Positions 36,305 to 46,021 of a DNA stretch of 64,000 nt are shown here, piece after piece. Source of the DNA: Capillibacterium thermochitinicola (lineage in GTDB: Bacteria; Bacillota; UBA4882; UBA10575). The stretch is from NCBI RefSeq assembly GCF_013664685.1, contig NZ_JAAKDE010000016.1, positions 1 to 64,000 of the forward strand, given 5' to 3'. A program made the translations under genes and the position numbers. A model generated the notes under the pieces. It did no database searches and had not been told where the DNA came from. It worked only from the letters and a program-made list of their open reading frames with translations. The first letter of the stretch is position 1. Each line of letters opens with the position of its first letter.

Positions 36305-36319
36305 TTTAATGTAATTAAA
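36305..36319. promoter_or_regulatory. candidate operator of the XRE-cupin regulator
   Basis: TTTAAT and ATTAAA arms separated by GTA form an inverted repeat 20-35 bases before the regulator start. A related sequence (TTTAATTATAG on the minus strand) occurs in the regulator-potA gap near 35730-35742, so the protein may repress its own operon. Confidence 0.35.
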
Positions 36320-36525
36320 CTCCAAGTTTACCAATGCTAAACCGAAACAACAACCATAATTATAAGCAGATCGGAGGGAAGAGTCAAGGGTTTTTCTTTT
36401 TTTCTTTGCAACCGAAAATTACAAGTTTTAATAAGGTTTTCGTTATGCTTGGCAGTCCGGGGAAAACTGGCTTTTTTCGGGGGAAAGGAAGAGGGGCAAA
36501 AGAAGGTATAATTTGATCGTCCGCG

Positions 36526-36539
36526 AATTAATATTAATT
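36526..36539. promoter_or_regulatory. AT palindrome in the promoter region of the 36562 gene
   Basis: AATTAATATTAATT is a 14-bp perfect palindrome lying 13 bases downstream of a TATAAT (36507-36512) and just before the ribosome site. It would be a good place for a repressor. Confidence 0.3.
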
Positions 36540-36561
36540 AACTAAAAGGAGGGGTATATTA

Positions 36562-36987
36562 ATGAAAGAAACAGATTTGCGCGGCCTTTTAGGGACGATT
36601 CTCTTCAGTGCTTTTACGGTCATCGCGCTTTTCTTCCTGTTGCAGCCGTTGGTCGCCGAGAGCACCGAAACATTGGTGGTCAATACACACAAAATTTACA
36701 TTAACTTTGGTTGGATTAAAGTCTATGGCGGTGTCTTACTTATTGCCTTCGTTCTGATGGTCATCTTCATGAACAAACGGCAGGTGTGGCCTTTAATTAT
36801 CGGTCTGGTTCTGGGCTCGATTCCCTTGCTTGAGCAGTACCGCGTTCCCGGCGTGGCCCGGGTGTTGAACGTGTTCAGTCAGTCTGCCACCGCCAATATC
36901 CAAACCTTCATTCCTCATCTGACGGTATTTCTTGGTGCGCTTGTGGTTTTGGCGCTATTAAGGATCACGAACCGGATTTTTAAATAA
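36562..36987 (+). CDS. hypothetical four-helix membrane protein
   Basis: I do not recognise a family. The 141 residues contain about four membrane helices (about 8-30, 52-70, 74-90 and 117-137) and a short basic C-terminus. AAAGGAGGGG precedes the ATG, so translation should be strong. It stands alone between a divergent regulator and a converging GH18 gene. Confidence 0.6.
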   Translation: MKETDLRGLLGTILFSAFTVIALFFLLQPLVAESTETLVVNTHKIYINFGWIKVYGGVLLIAFVLMVIFMNKRQVWPLIIGLVLGSIPLLEQYRVPGVARVLNVFSQSATANIQTFIPHLTVFLGALVVLALLRITNRIFK

Positions 36988-37024
36988 TTCCAATTTGCCT
37001 AAGGATAGGGTTGACCCAACAAAA

Positions 37025-37073
37025 AAAGAGGAGCGCTTTCCCTTCCGTCACGAGGGTATGCTCTCCTCTTTCT
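37025..37073. terminator. bidirectional terminator
   Basis: AAAGAGGAG (37025-37033) pairs with CTCCTCTTT (37063-37071) around a long inner hairpin, between two converging genes. Confidence 0.75.
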
Positions 37074-37074
37074 G

Positions 37075-38370
37075 TTATAAAATACTCCAGATTCCCGGGT
37101 CTTCGTAACCTAAACGCCAGATGGCGACCCCGCGGAGGTTGTATTTCTTAACCAGTTCCAGTTTGGCGGCGGTACTCCGGCGGTTTTCGTACCAGACTTC
37201 ATGACGGACTCCACCTTCAGTGTAGGTGAAATAGGGTGTTTTATATTCTTCGTGCCAATCGGGGACGATCTTGTGTTTCTTGATTAAGGACTGAATTGCC
37301 GTGTAGTTTAAAGCCCGTCCGGAACGGTCATTCCAGTCGTACCCATAGGCGGCGATACCCATGACCAATTTTTGCGGGGCGAAATAACGGAGCGCATAAG
37401 TCAAGACGCTGTCGACCCAAGGTTGGGATGCCACCGGACCGGCCGGTCCACCCGCATAATGCTGGTCATAAGTCATCAGGACCGCTAAGTCCAAGTAAGG
37501 GGCGATTGCTTGGTAATCGTAGGCCCCCGACCAGGCGGACCATTCCTCGGTGGCAGTTTTCGCGGGTAACGCGGCGGTGACCAGTAAATTATTGGCCCGT
37601 AAAGTGGCGGCCAGTTCCCGGAAGAAGGCGGTTAAATAAGGCCGGTCAGCCGGGGGAACCCCTTCAAAGTCAATATTAACACCGGAATACCCGTTATCCT
37701 TTAGCAGATTAAGGATCTCTCTGATTGCCGTACTCCGGGCGGATTTATTTCTTAAAAGGGAGCTTACGGTCTTTTTGTTAAAGCTGGACGAGGAATCAAT
37801 GTTGGTGACGACGGCCAGGATCTTGACACCTGTACTCTTCGCGGCCTGGATCAACTGGGGTTTGGTCTGACCACTGATTTTTCCGTTTTGCTCTACCCGG
37901 TAGAAAAAGGGCGCGATGGTCGTAATGGTGCTGGTATTTTGTGTAAACGAATTTAAGGCGCGAGTGTCACCATTATAGCTTTCGGCATAGTAGCCAAAGA
38001 CTTCCCGTTGTTGCAGAGTCGCCGGGACCGTAACATAACCTGGTTTCACGGCCCATTTGACAACCCAGCCGGAATTGCCTTGTCCGTCGGACACTTGGTA
38101 CCAGCCGTCCTTTTCATCCTGCACGGCAAGGACAGTTCCCTTCGGAAGCTGGCGAATCACATTAGCTTTCGTGACAGGTTCTGAGCGCATACTGACCGTT
38201 TCCGCCGAAACCGCAACGGTTGAAGGTAAAGCCGAGGTCATGGAGGGGGATTGCGCAGAGCCGGTGGTGGGCGGGAGGTGCGGATCGGTAGCGTCGCCGC
38301 CGCCACCAAACAGCGCAGAAGAAAGATAGACCAGCAGCGCCAGAACGGTGGTGAGAATGTTTTGCTCCAT
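37075..38370 (-). CDS. SH3-GH18 protein, spore-germination hydrolase-like (YaaH/YdhD type)
   Basis: 431 residues. An N-terminal helix (about 5-21) acts as signal or anchor. A bacterial SH3 domain (about 52-108, VSMRSEPVTKANVIRQLPKGT) is followed by a glycoside hydrolase family 18 barrel. The catalytic motif is NIDFEG with Glu236, and YDYQAIAPYLDLAVLMTYDQH and the final WRLGYEDPGIWS are typical of the spore-cortex hydrolase group. LysM repeats, present in B. subtilis YaaH, are replaced here by the SH3 domain. GAGGGG precedes the ATG. It probably acts on peptidoglycan, perhaps in spores. Confidence 0.85.
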   Translation of the reverse strand: MEQNILTTVLALLVYLSSALFGGGGDATDPHLPPTTGSAQSPSMTSALPSTVAVSAETVSMRSEPVTKANVIRQLPKGTVLAVQDEKDGWYQVSDGQGNSGWVVKWAVKPGYVTVPATLQQREVFGYYAESYNGDTRALNSFTQNTSTITTIAPFFYRVEQNGKISGQTKPQLIQAAKSTGVKILAVVTNIDSSSSFNKKTVSSLLRNKSARSTAIREILNLLKDNGYSGVNIDFEGVPPADRPYLTAFFRELAATLRANNLLVTAALPAKTATEEWSAWSGAYDYQAIAPYLDLAVLMTYDQHYAGGPAGPVASQPWVDSVLTYALRYFAPQKLVMGIAAYGYDWNDRSGRALNYTAIQSLIKKHKIVPDWHEEYKTPYFTYTEGGVRHEVWYENRRSTAAKLELVKKYNLRGVAIWRLGYEDPGIWSIL

Positions 38371-38712
38371 TTAATTACCCCTCATGTTAACATAAACTAA
38401 ATCGCCTTAATTAGATTCGCGCTCCGCCGCGCAGAAACCTTTATGTAGATTAAACCAGTTCAGTATAGAACTTCAAATTCAAAGGGGGAAGCTGTCCTTT
38501 ACAAAATTTTAATTATAAAGTAAAGGATTGATTGCAATTGTCTACAAATGAAAGGGTTTTTCCTTCGCATCGCGAATAGAATCGGGTCCCAAGATCTTTT
38601 TACAAAAAAAATAAACCACACATGCCGCGCGAACCGCGCCAATGAAGATTGATTACGCTGTCGATTTATGGAGAATATGATTATGAAGAATCGGAATGAG
38701 GAGATTTCGCGA
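38371..38712. other. 342-base intergenic region
   Basis: It lies between divergent genes. A 10-bp palindrome ATGTTAACAT (38384-38393) is near the GH18 start. An AT-rich stretch (38490-38560) could carry promoters, but no convincing sigma-A pair was found. I see no coding potential. Confidence 0.4.
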
Positions 38713-39993
38713 ATGTCAAACCGAACAAAACTCGAAAACGGCTTAACTTTAGTTTACGAACACATCCCAAGCGTTCGTTCCGTGGCGATTGGTTTTTGGG
38801 TCGCCTGCGGCTCGCGGAACGAATCCCCTGCGGAACAAGGCATCTCCCACCTGCTCGAGCACATGCTCTTCAAAGGAACCGAACAACGGTCGGCCCGGAA
38901 GATCGCCGAAACGATTGATGCGGTGGGGGGGCATTTAAACGCTTTTACCACAAAAGAATACACCTGTTATTACGTAAAAATTCTCGACCAGCATCTCCGC
39001 TTGGGCCTGGAATTGCTGGCCGATATGGTAATCAACCCCTTGTTTGCCCCGGAAGAACTGGAAAAAGAGAAAAATGTCATCCTCGAAGAGGTGCGGATGT
39101 ACGAAGACAATCCCGATGAACTAATCTATGACCTGATGGTCCAAACCCTGCTGAAAGATCATCCGCTTGGCCATCCAATCCTCGGCACACCGGAAAGTAT
39201 CTTACGGACCAGCCGCGAGGATTTAATCCGCTTTAAAGAACGATTTTACACGCCGGACAATTCCTGTCTGGCCATTGCGGGTAATTTCGAGGTAAGCCGG
39301 CTGGTGGAGGAATGCAATGCCTTTTGGCGAAATTTGCGGGGGAGTTTTACGCCGGGGGAAAGCAGCCCCGTTCAGACCGCAGGGACAACCTGTTTGCGGA
39401 AGAAAGACACCGAACAAGTGCACCTTTGTATCGGGGTCCCCGGTTTCCACCGGAAACACCAAGACCGTTATGGGTTATTGGTCCTCAACAATCTTTTGGG
39501 GGGGAGTTCTTCTTCCCGGTTGTTCCAGGAGTTAAGGGAGGAGCGCGGACTGGTCTACTCCACCGGTGCTTATTACTCGGCTTTTCGTGATACCGGCTTA
39601 TTCTCCATTTACGCCGGGACCAGCCGGAAAAACTTTCCCCGGGTCCTTTCGCTCATCTGGAAAGAGCTCAAACGCCTAAGGGAAGAGCCGGTACCGACCG
39701 AAGAATTAAACCGGGCGAAGGAACAGATCAAAGGAAACCTCTGGCTTAGTCTGGAGAATACGACCAACCGGATGACCCGCCTGGCCAAGTCCGAATTATT
39801 TTATGGCCGTTTTATCCCGCCCGAAGAGGTTTTAGCCGCGGTGGAACGGGTGACCGCGGAAGATTTGATCCGGATCTCCAGTGATCTTTTCCAGGAAGAA
39901 CAGGTCACCCTAGCCGCGCTGGGCCCCTTCCAAGAAGAAGACGAAGCGGTTGCCAAAGGATGGAAGAATGATGATGCCACCGATCCAGATTAA
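38713..39993 (+). CDS. M16-family zinc peptidase (processing-peptidase-like)
   Basis: 426 residues. The inverse zinc motif HLLEH (46-50) and the later conserved Glu ([19 protein letters not shown]) define the active M16 peptidase subfamily (YmxG/MlpA-like). [21 protein letters not shown] in the C-terminal half is also conserved. ATG 38713 follows GAGGAG and begins at the usual [10 protein letters not shown] position. In many Bacillota it follows pnp; here no pnp is present. It overlaps dut by 26 bases. Confidence 0.92.
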   Translation: MSNRTKLENGLTLVYEHIPSVRSVAIGFWVACGSRNESPAEQGISHLLEHMLFKGTEQRSARKIAETIDAVGGHLNAFTTKEYTCYYVKILDQHLRLGLELLADMVINPLFAPEELEKEKNVILEEVRMYEDNPDELIYDLMVQTLLKDHPLGHPILGTPESILRTSREDLIRFKERFYTPDNSCLAIAGNFEVSRLVEECNAFWRNLRGSFTPGESSPVQTAGTTCLRKKDTEQVHLCIGVPGFHRKHQDRYGLLVLNNLLGGSSSSRLFQELREERGLVYSTGAYYSAFRDTGLFSIYAGTSRKNFPRVLSLIWKELKRLREEPVPTEELNRAKEQIKGNLWLSLENTTNRMTRLAKSELFYGRFIPPEEVLAAVERVTAEDLIRISSDLFQEEQVTLAALGPFQEEDEAVAKGWKNDDATDPD

Positions 39994-40426
39994 AGTCAAA
40001 AAGTTGCCCCATGCCGGTGATCTTCCTTTACCGAAGTATATGACCGCCGGCGCGGCGGGTATGGATCTCTTGGCGGCGGTGGAGGAGGATCTTCTGCTTC
40101 CCGCCGGGGAGTACGCTTTGGTTCCGACCGGGCTTGCCATCGCGCTGCCGGACGGTTACGAAGGACAAATCCGGCCCCGGAGCGGTTTGGCGGCCAAATT
40201 CGGGGTCACCGTTTTGAATGCCCCGGGAACGATTGATCAAGACTACCGGGGGGAGATTAAAGTGCTTTTAATCAACCACGGACGGAACGGATTTCTGATT
40301 AAACGGGGCGACCGCATTGCACAACTGGTGGTGGCTCCGGTGGTACGAAGCACATGGCTCCTCTGTGGTGAGTTGGAAGAGACCGGGCGCGGGGACGGTG
40401 GTTTTGGCCATACCGGCCGGCGATGA
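39968..40426 (+). CDS. dut: dUTP diphosphatase
   Basis: About 152 residues with the five dUTPase motifs: AAGMDL, RPRSGLA, the catalytic [22 protein letters not shown] and the C-terminal [12 protein letters not shown] arm. It keeps uracil out of DNA. The ATG follows AAAGGATGGAAG. Translation is probably coupled to the M16 gene. Confidence 0.94.
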   Translation: MMMPPIQIKVKKLPHAGDLPLPKYMTAGAAGMDLLAAVEEDLLLPAGEYALVPTGLAIALPDGYEGQIRPRSGLAAKFGVTVLNAPGTIDQDYRGEIKVLLINHGRNGFLIKRGDRIAQLVVAPVVRSTWLLCGELEETGRGDGGFGHTGRR

Positions 40427-40445
40427 ACTAAGCGGTGCTTCCGCT

Positions 40446-40781
40446 TTAATTGAGGGTGGAGGGAATAATAAGATCAACAAGTCCGATGATCAACGCGGCC
40501 GCGAGCAAACCCAACCAGGATAAATCGATCGCGGCGCCCATCTTCAAGAAGGCCAGCCCAAACAAGGAAAGGAAAAAGCTGATTAAGCCATAGGTGAAGG
40601 GTAGTACATCTTTCTTTAGGATGAGGGTTTCCACGCAAAAACTGAGTCCGGCAATGGTCAGTCCCGCGAACGCGGCGGTGGAAACCGGAAGCACCGAAAA
40701 GTTGGGCAGGAGATAACCAAGGCCGAAAACCACAAGAAAAGCGGCGGCAAACTTGAATCCAAAACGTCGCCAGGACATCAC
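40446..40781 (-). CDS. small hydrophobic membrane protein, family uncertain
   Basis: 111 residues with about four helices (about 8-28, 34-50, 60-80 and 84-105). The layout resembles small DUF2512/phage-holin-like membrane proteins of Bacillota, but I cannot place it firmly. It is convergent with dut and divergent from the radical-SAM gene. GGGGAATTGTG before the ATG gives a fair ribosome site. Confidence 0.55.
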   Translation of the reverse strand: MMSWRRFGFKFAAAFLVVFGLGYLLPNFSVLPVSTAAFAGLTIAGLSFCVETLILKKDVLPFTYGLISFFLSLFGLAFLKMGAAIDLSWLGLLAAALIIGLVDLIIPSTLN

Positions 40782-40916
40782 AATTCCCCTTTCGCCCTTA
40801 TTCTCTCCTTTTTTCTGCCCTTCACACGCAATTAGGGAAAGAAAAACGGGGTAGATTAGGGAAGGAAGAAACTACTGCCGAGTTTTTAACGTCTATAAAT
40901 TAAGGAAGGATCCAAC

Positions 40917-42263
40917 TTGCGTAGAGAAAAACCGGTTGCCGTGGTTGCAGCCGTCGCCCCCCACAGTTTGGCTTCCCGTCTCGGATTGCAGCCTGGTGAC
41001 CGGATCGTGAAGATCAACGGAAAAAGAATACCGGACCTCATCACTTACCAGATGGAAGAAGCCCAGGAACACCTCGTTTTAGAGGTGGAGAAGGAAAACG
41101 GGGAGTATTGGGAGTATGAGGTGGAGAAAGCCGAGAGCGAAGGGTTGGGGTTGTCCTTTACGGCGGCTGTCTTTGACGGCATCAAGCCTTGCCGTAACCG
41201 TTGTTTGTTCTGTTTTGTCGACCAGATGCCACCGGGGCTAAGGCCGTCGTTGTACATAAAAGACGATGATTACCGCCTTTCTTTTCTCCAAGGAAGTTAT
41301 ATTACCTTAACCAATCTGAGTGACGCCGATTGGCAGCGAATCCAGGAGCTTCGTTTAAGCCCGCTCTACATTTCGGTGCACGCTACCGACCCGGAAATAC
41401 GGGTCCGCTTGCTTGGCCACCGGCGGGCCGGGGAGATTCTGGCGCACCTCCGGCAACTGGCGGCCTGGGGGTGTCACTTTCACGCCCAAGCGGTCCTTTG
41501 TCCCGGCATTAACGACGGTCCGATTTTGGAAAAAACCATCGCTGATTTGGGGGCGTTCTGGCCACACTTGCAAACACTGGCCATTGTTCCGGTGGGATTG
41601 ACCCGCCACCGGACGGGGCTCACCCCATTGCGCCTTTTTACACGGGAAGAAGCCCGGGCGGTGTTAAAGCTTGTCCATCGTGCGCAAGAGCGATTTCTGA
41701 GCGCCTACGGGAGCAGGCTGGTTTTTGCGGCCGATGAGTTTTACCTCCAGGCGGAACAGGAGTTTCCTCCCCTGGAGGCCTATGAAGACCTGCTCCAATT
41801 GGAGAATGGGGTTGGTTTGTGGCCTTTGTTCAAAACCGAGTTTCAACAAACCCTGACTAAGTTGGCCGGGGAAGGACAGCGGCGTGGGAAGGCGGGCCAT
41901 TTTACGGTCATTACCGGAACCGGTGCGGTTGGCCTGTGGACCGAGCTTCGCCGCATGCTTACAGAGGTTTTTCCCCGGATTGAACTGGCGATCTTACCCG
42001 TAACGAACCATTTTTTCGGTCCGGAGGTCACGGTGACCGGACTGGTCACCGGAGGCGATATCCGGCGCGCCTTGGCGGAGACCCCGCTAAAACCTGGGAC
42101 CTCCCTGTTGCTTCCCCAGGTTATGCTCCGCCGGCCGGAGAATGATTTTTTAGATGGGATGACGGTGGATGAGTTGCGGGCGCGCGTTCCACATCCGGTA
42201 AAAGTCCTTCCCGTTAGCGGAGAGGTCGTGGTCAAAACTTTGCTTGGATTGGAGGATGATTGA
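40917..42263 (+). CDS. DUF512 radical-SAM-like protein with PDZ domain
   Basis: 448 residues. An N-terminal PDZ-like domain (about 10-60, LGLQPGDRIVKINGK) precedes a CxxxCxxC cluster in PCRNRCLFCFVDQ (Cys92, 96, 99), as in radical SAM enzymes, and a C-terminal DUF512 domain. The combination is typical of the conserved DUF512 protein that lies beside der in Clostridia; its reaction is unknown. The start is TTG behind AAGGAAGGA. Its stop overlaps the der start by one base. Confidence 0.88.
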   Translation: MRREKPVAVVAAVAPHSLASRLGLQPGDRIVKINGKRIPDLITYQMEEAQEHLVLEVEKENGEYWEYEVEKAESEGLGLSFTAAVFDGIKPCRNRCLFCFVDQMPPGLRPSLYIKDDDYRLSFLQGSYITLTNLSDADWQRIQELRLSPLYISVHATDPEIRVRLLGHRRAGEILAHLRQLAAWGCHFHAQAVLCPGINDGPILEKTIADLGAFWPHLQTLAIVPVGLTRHRTGLTPLRLFTREEARAVLKLVHRAQERFLSAYGSRLVFAADEFYLQAEQEFPPLEAYEDLLQLENGVGLWPLFKTEFQQTLTKLAGEGQRRGKAGHFTVITGTGAVGLWTELRRMLTEVFPRIELAILPVTNHFFGPEVTVTGLVTGGDIRRALAETPLKPGTSLLLPQVMLRRPENDFLDGMTVDELRARVPHPVKVLPVSGEVVVKTLLGLEDD

Positions 42264-43573
42264 TGCCCAAACCGATTGTGGCCATTGTTGGCCGCCCGAA
42301 CGTCGGAAAATCCACTTTGTTCAACCGGGTGATCGGGGAAAGGCTCGCCATTGTGGAAGATATCCCCGGGATCACCCGGGACCGGCTTTACCGGGAGACC
42401 GCGTGGATGGAAAAAACATTCTTGCTGGTGGATACCGGCGGAATTACCGGTAACAAAAATGACCCTTTAGACGTCAAAGTTTATAACCAGGTCAAATTGG
42501 CGATTGAAGAAGCCGATGTGATCTGGTTTGTAGTTGATGCCCGGGAAGGGTTGCATCCCTTGGATCAGGAGATCGCCGACCTCTTGCGGAAAACAAAAAA
42601 ACCACTGATTTTGGTGGGTAATAAAGTCGATACCTATGACCCGTCGTTAGCCAGTGAATTTTACGCGCTGGGGCTCGGACCGCCGATCCTGGTCTCGGCC
42701 GAACATGCCTTAAACCTTGGCGACCTTTTAGACCAAACGGTGGCTGAATTTCCCGTCCAGCAAAAAGAGGAGGAGGACGCGATCCGTGTTGCCCTGATTG
42801 GGCGGCCGAATACGGGCAAGTCTTCTCTCCTCAACGCGCTCTTGGGGGAAGAAAGGGTGATCGTCAGTCCCATTCCGGGAACGACGCGTGATGCGATTGA
42901 TACCCCATTTCAGTACCAAGGGACCAACTATATCCTGGTGGACACCGCCGGCATCAGGCGTAAAGCCAAGGTAGAGGAGGCCGTCGAGTATTATAGCGTG
43001 CTCAGGGCCATCCGGGCGGTGGAAAGGGCGGATGTGGTCCTGGTGGTGCTGGATGCAACCGATTTTTTGGCTGAACAGGATAAGAAAGTCGCCGGAATCG
43101 CCTATGAAGCCGGGAAAGCAGTGATCTTGGTCGTTAATAAGTGGGATCTGGTGGAAAAAGACGACCGGACCGCTAAAACGTATGTCGAGAAACTCCGGAC
43201 CGAACTTTCCTTTTTGGATTATGCACCGGTTCTTTTTATCTCGGCCAAAACGGGACAACGGGTGCAAAAAGTCTTGCCGGAAGTTTTTAACGTGGCGAAT
43301 GAGTTTAGCAAGCGGATTCCAACCCGTGCTTTGAACGCACTGCTCCGTGAAGCTTTATTTCGCCACCAACCTCCATCCCATAAGGGACAGCAACTTAGGG
43401 TTTATTATGCAACGCAAGTCAAGGTCAAACCCCCCACTTTTCAGTTGTGGGTAAACGACCCTTCCCTGATGCACTTTTCTTTTCGCCGCTTTTTAGAGAA
43501 CCAAATAAGAGAAAACTTTGGTTTTATCGGTTCGCCGATCCATTTTTTGGTGCGGGCAAGGGCGAAAGAATAA
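42263..43573 (+). CDS. der: ribosome biogenesis GTPase Der (EngA)
   Basis: Two tandem GTPase domains are visible. The first has GRPNVGKST and DTGG, the second has GRPNTGKSS and DTAG, each followed by NK.D or NKWD boxes. A C-terminal KH-like domain contains RVYYATQVKVKPPTF. Length about 436 is normal. GGAGG precedes the ATG. It is needed for 50S subunit assembly. Confidence 0.96.
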   Translation: MPKPIVAIVGRPNVGKSTLFNRVIGERLAIVEDIPGITRDRLYRETAWMEKTFLLVDTGGITGNKNDPLDVKVYNQVKLAIEEADVIWFVVDAREGLHPLDQEIADLLRKTKKPLILVGNKVDTYDPSLASEFYALGLGPPILVSAEHALNLGDLLDQTVAEFPVQQKEEEDAIRVALIGRPNTGKSSLLNALLGEERVIVSPIPGTTRDAIDTPFQYQGTNYILVDTAGIRRKAKVEEAVEYYSVLRAIRAVERADVVLVVLDATDFLAEQDKKVAGIAYEAGKAVILVVNKWDLVEKDDRTAKTYVEKLRTELSFLDYAPVLFISAKTGQRVQKVLPEVFNVANEFSKRIPTRALNALLREALFRHQPPSHKGQQLRVYYATQVKVKPPTFQLWVNDPSLMHFSFRRFLENQIRENFGFIGSPIHFLVRARAKE

Positions 43574-43595
43574 CCAAAAATAAGCGGGAGTGTAC

Positions 43596-44201
43596 ATGAT
43601 GCGGATAGTTTTAGCAGTCGTCCTCAGTTATCTTCTTGGCGGTATTTTGTTCGGAGAATTGATTGCCCTTATTTTCCGTGTGGATGTGCGCAAGAAAGGG
43701 AGCGGAAATCCGGGAGCGACCAATGTTTACCGAATTTTAGGACCGCTCTTCGGTTTGATCGTCCTAGTTGGCGATACGTTAAAGGGGGTCATCGGTTGTT
43801 TGCTTGGCGGTTGGTTGGGCGTACCCGAGATTGCCCCCTGGTGCGCCCTGGCGGTAATTGCCGGTCATAACTGGCCGCTTCAATTCAAATTTAAAGGGGG
43901 AAAAGGGATTGCCACCTCTTTCGGGACCATTATTGTCTTGGCCCCGGCTACACTCTTGGTCATCACCCCCCTCTGGATCATCACTTTGCTGCTGAGCGGC
44001 TATGTCTCCCTCTCCTCAATCGTTGCGGCTTTGGGCTTGCCCTTGAGTTGTCTGGTCTTATATCCGGGGAATACGGATCTGTTTTTCTATGCCGTACTGG
44101 CCTGTCTCTTGGCAATTTCTCGACATCGCGCCAACATTCAGCGGATTATGAACGGCACCGAAAACAAAATCTTACGGAAAAAGGCTAAGGAGGATTCATA
44201 A
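43596..44201 (+). CDS. plsY: acyl-phosphate:glycerol-3-phosphate acyltransferase PlsY
   Basis: An integral membrane acyltransferase of about 200 residues that makes lysophosphatidic acid. The motifs SYLLGGILFGELI, GSGNPGATNVYRILG and FKGGKGIATSFG are diagnostic. Either ATG 43596 or 43599 may be used; GGGAG precedes them. gpsA, whose product feeds the glycerol 3-phosphate substrate, follows at once. Confidence 0.94.
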   Translation: MMRIVLAVVLSYLLGGILFGELIALIFRVDVRKKGSGNPGATNVYRILGPLFGLIVLVGDTLKGVIGCLLGGWLGVPEIAPWCALAVIAGHNWPLQFKFKGGKGIATSFGTIIVLAPATLLVITPLWIITLLLSGYVSLSSIVAALGLPLSCLVLYPGNTDLFFYAVLACLLAISRHRANIQRIMNGTENKILRKKAKEDS

Positions 44202-45209
44202 ATGAAGGTTGGAGTAGTTGGAGCAGGGGGTTGGGGTACCGCGCTTGCCAAATTGCTGACGGAGAACGGACACCAGGTTATGCTGTGGGCTTATGAACAA
44301 GAGACGATGGCGGAGATCAACCAAAAACATACCAATGAACGCTTTCTTCCCGGGGTTGTGCTGCCCGCGGAACTGAGAGCCAGCACCGATCCGGCCGAAG
44401 TGGTGGACGGGGCGGAGCTCGTGACTTTTGTTGTGCCTTCGCAGTGGGTACGCACCACGGCGAAGCAATTTGCGTCCCATCTTGCCCCGGAAACGGTTGT
44501 CGTTAACGCCGGAAAAGGTTTGGAGATCCAAACGCTGAAAACCCTGTCCCAGGTTTTAAAGGAGGAACTATCTGCTCTCCACCATGAAATTGTGGTTCTT
44601 TCGGGTCCGAATCATTCCGAAGAAGTGAGCCGCCGCCTGCCGTCGGCCACCGTCGTCGCGTCGCCCGATTTAAAAGTAGCCGAAGAGGTGCAGGAAATCT
44701 TTATGTCACCGTATTTCCGGGTCTATACAAACCGGGACCGGCTTGGCGTGGAGCTTGGTGGCGCTTTAAAGAATGTTTTTTCGATGGCCGCCGGGATCTG
44801 TGATGGCTTAAACTTTGGGGACAACACCAAGGCCGCTTTGGTGACCAGGGCCCTGGCGGAGATGCGCCGCCTGGGTGTAATGATGGGGGCGGAACCCGAA
44901 ACTTTCTCCGGCTTGTCTGGGCTGGGAGATCTTTTTGTGACGGCCGCCAGTCGGCATAGTAGAAACGCTTGGGCGGGCCGGGAGATCGGGAAAGGCCGCC
45001 GCCTGGAGGAGATTTTGGCCTCCACACCAATGGTGGTGGAAGGTGTCCCCACTACGAAAGCAGCTTATGCGCTCAGTAAAAAGTTCCAGGTTGAATTGCC
45101 GATCGTGGAGAAGATGTACCAAGTGTTGTTTGAGGATTATCCACCCCGCCAGGCGGTGGAAGATCTGATGATTCGCGAGCGCCGTTCCGAAACGGAAGAT
45201 ATTTTCTAA
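44202..45209 (+). CDS. gpsA: glycerol-3-phosphate dehydrogenase (NAD(P)+)
   Basis: 335 residues with the Rossmann motif VGAGGWGTALA and the conserved GPNHSEEV and LGGALKNVFSMAAGICDGL stretches. It reduces dihydroxyacetone phosphate to glycerol 3-phosphate for phospholipids. The ATG lies directly after the plsY stop behind AAGGAGGATT. Confidence 0.96.
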   Translation: MKVGVVGAGGWGTALAKLLTENGHQVMLWAYEQETMAEINQKHTNERFLPGVVLPAELRASTDPAEVVDGAELVTFVVPSQWVRTTAKQFASHLAPETVVVNAGKGLEIQTLKTLSQVLKEELSALHHEIVVLSGPNHSEEVSRRLPSATVVASPDLKVAEEVQEIFMSPYFRVYTNRDRLGVELGGALKNVFSMAAGICDGLNFGDNTKAALVTRALAEMRRLGVMMGAEPETFSGLSGLGDLFVTAASRHSRNAWAGREIGKGRRLEEILASTPMVVEGVPTTKAAYALSKKFQVELPIVEKMYQVLFEDYPPRQAVEDLMIRERRSETEDIF

Positions 45210-45300
45210 CCGAATTTGGGGGTTTCCAGCATTTCCGCAAAAGGATCAGGCCGAGCGGTGCCGAAGATGGCACCTACGGCTGCGGAAGGGAGCGATCAAA

Positions 45301-45927
45301 ATGACCAAGAAATTGGTTAGAGAGGGCTTTCTGCTGGTTTTGTTGTTTTTGGTGTTGGGAACCCCTTCAAGAGCGGCGGACGTTCCTTTAAAAGCGGTCC
45401 GGGTTAATGAAAGTTTTGCCGGAACGCTCCCGGAGAAAGCCTGGCGGGAAAGCACGGCCGCTTATGACTTTTCTTTGCCTGGAGGTATGAATTTACGCCT
45501 CTGGGCCGGTTTCGATCAGGAGCAATTATATCTGGGCTTTTACGTCAAGGATCTTTTTTTAACCTTTCAAGACGATTATTCCTTGGATTTTCGAGGCAGT
45601 GATCATCTGCGGCTTTCTTTTTGGCCGCAGGGTTCAACGCCGGTAACTTTATATCTCTTGCCCAGCAGTAAGATTAAAGAACCGCTCCTGAACATCTCCG
45701 GTGCCTCCTGGCGCCGGACAAGTGTAATGGTACGGTCGTTCCCCGTTCCGGAGGGCTATTTCTTAACTGTTGACATTGCCCTGTCCAACTTGGGTCTTGC
45801 TCCGAACCACCGGGAGATACCGGTTCAGATCGGGGTGAACGAGGTCAGCAGTACAGGAGAGGCCAAAACTTATTGGCTTTTCGGTACTGGACCACTGGAC
45901 TATACCACCTTGGTTCTTTCCCGCTAG
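45301..45927 (+). CDS. secreted protein with CBM9/DOMON-like domain
   Basis: 208 residues with a signal peptide (basic start, hydrophobic core to about residue 20, likely cut after SRA). The rest resembles a family 9 carbohydrate-binding (DOMON-like) fold: a W-bearing N-terminus, LWAGFDQEQLYLGFYVKD, SDHLRLSF and a final REIPVQIGVNEV. No enzyme domain is present. It lies between gpsA and spoIVA, the place held by the lipoprotein gene yphF in B. subtilis, but similarity to YphF was not established. GGAAGGGAG precedes the ATG. Confidence 0.65.
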   Translation: MTKKLVREGFLLVLLFLVLGTPSRAADVPLKAVRVNESFAGTLPEKAWRESTAAYDFSLPGGMNLRLWAGFDQEQLYLGFYVKDLFLTFQDDYSLDFRGSDHLRLSFWPQGSTPVTLYLLPSSKIKEPLLNISGASWRRTSVMVRSFPVPEGYFLTVDIALSNLGLAPNHREIPVQIGVNEVSSTGEAKTYWLFGTGPLDYTTLVLSR

Positions 45928-45966
45928 ATATGACAAGAAGCTATTTATCGGTAACTCATGAGAGCG

Positions 45967-45991
45967 CAACCCGGATGGGTTGTTTTTTTTT
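45967..45991 (+). terminator. terminator before spoIVA
   Basis: CAACCC/GGGTTG with a GGAT loop is followed by nine T residues. Confidence 0.85.
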
Positions 45992-46021
45992 GTCCTATTT
46001 TAGGTCTGACCTTCATATAGA
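45992..46021 (+). promoter_or_regulatory. candidate sigma-E (mother-cell) promoter of spoIVA
   Basis: GTCCTATT (45992-45999) and CATATAGA (46014-46021) are 14 bases apart and resemble the sigma-E consensus (about TCATATT-14-CATACAAT). spoIVA is sigma-E controlled in B. subtilis. The match is partial. Confidence 0.35.
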
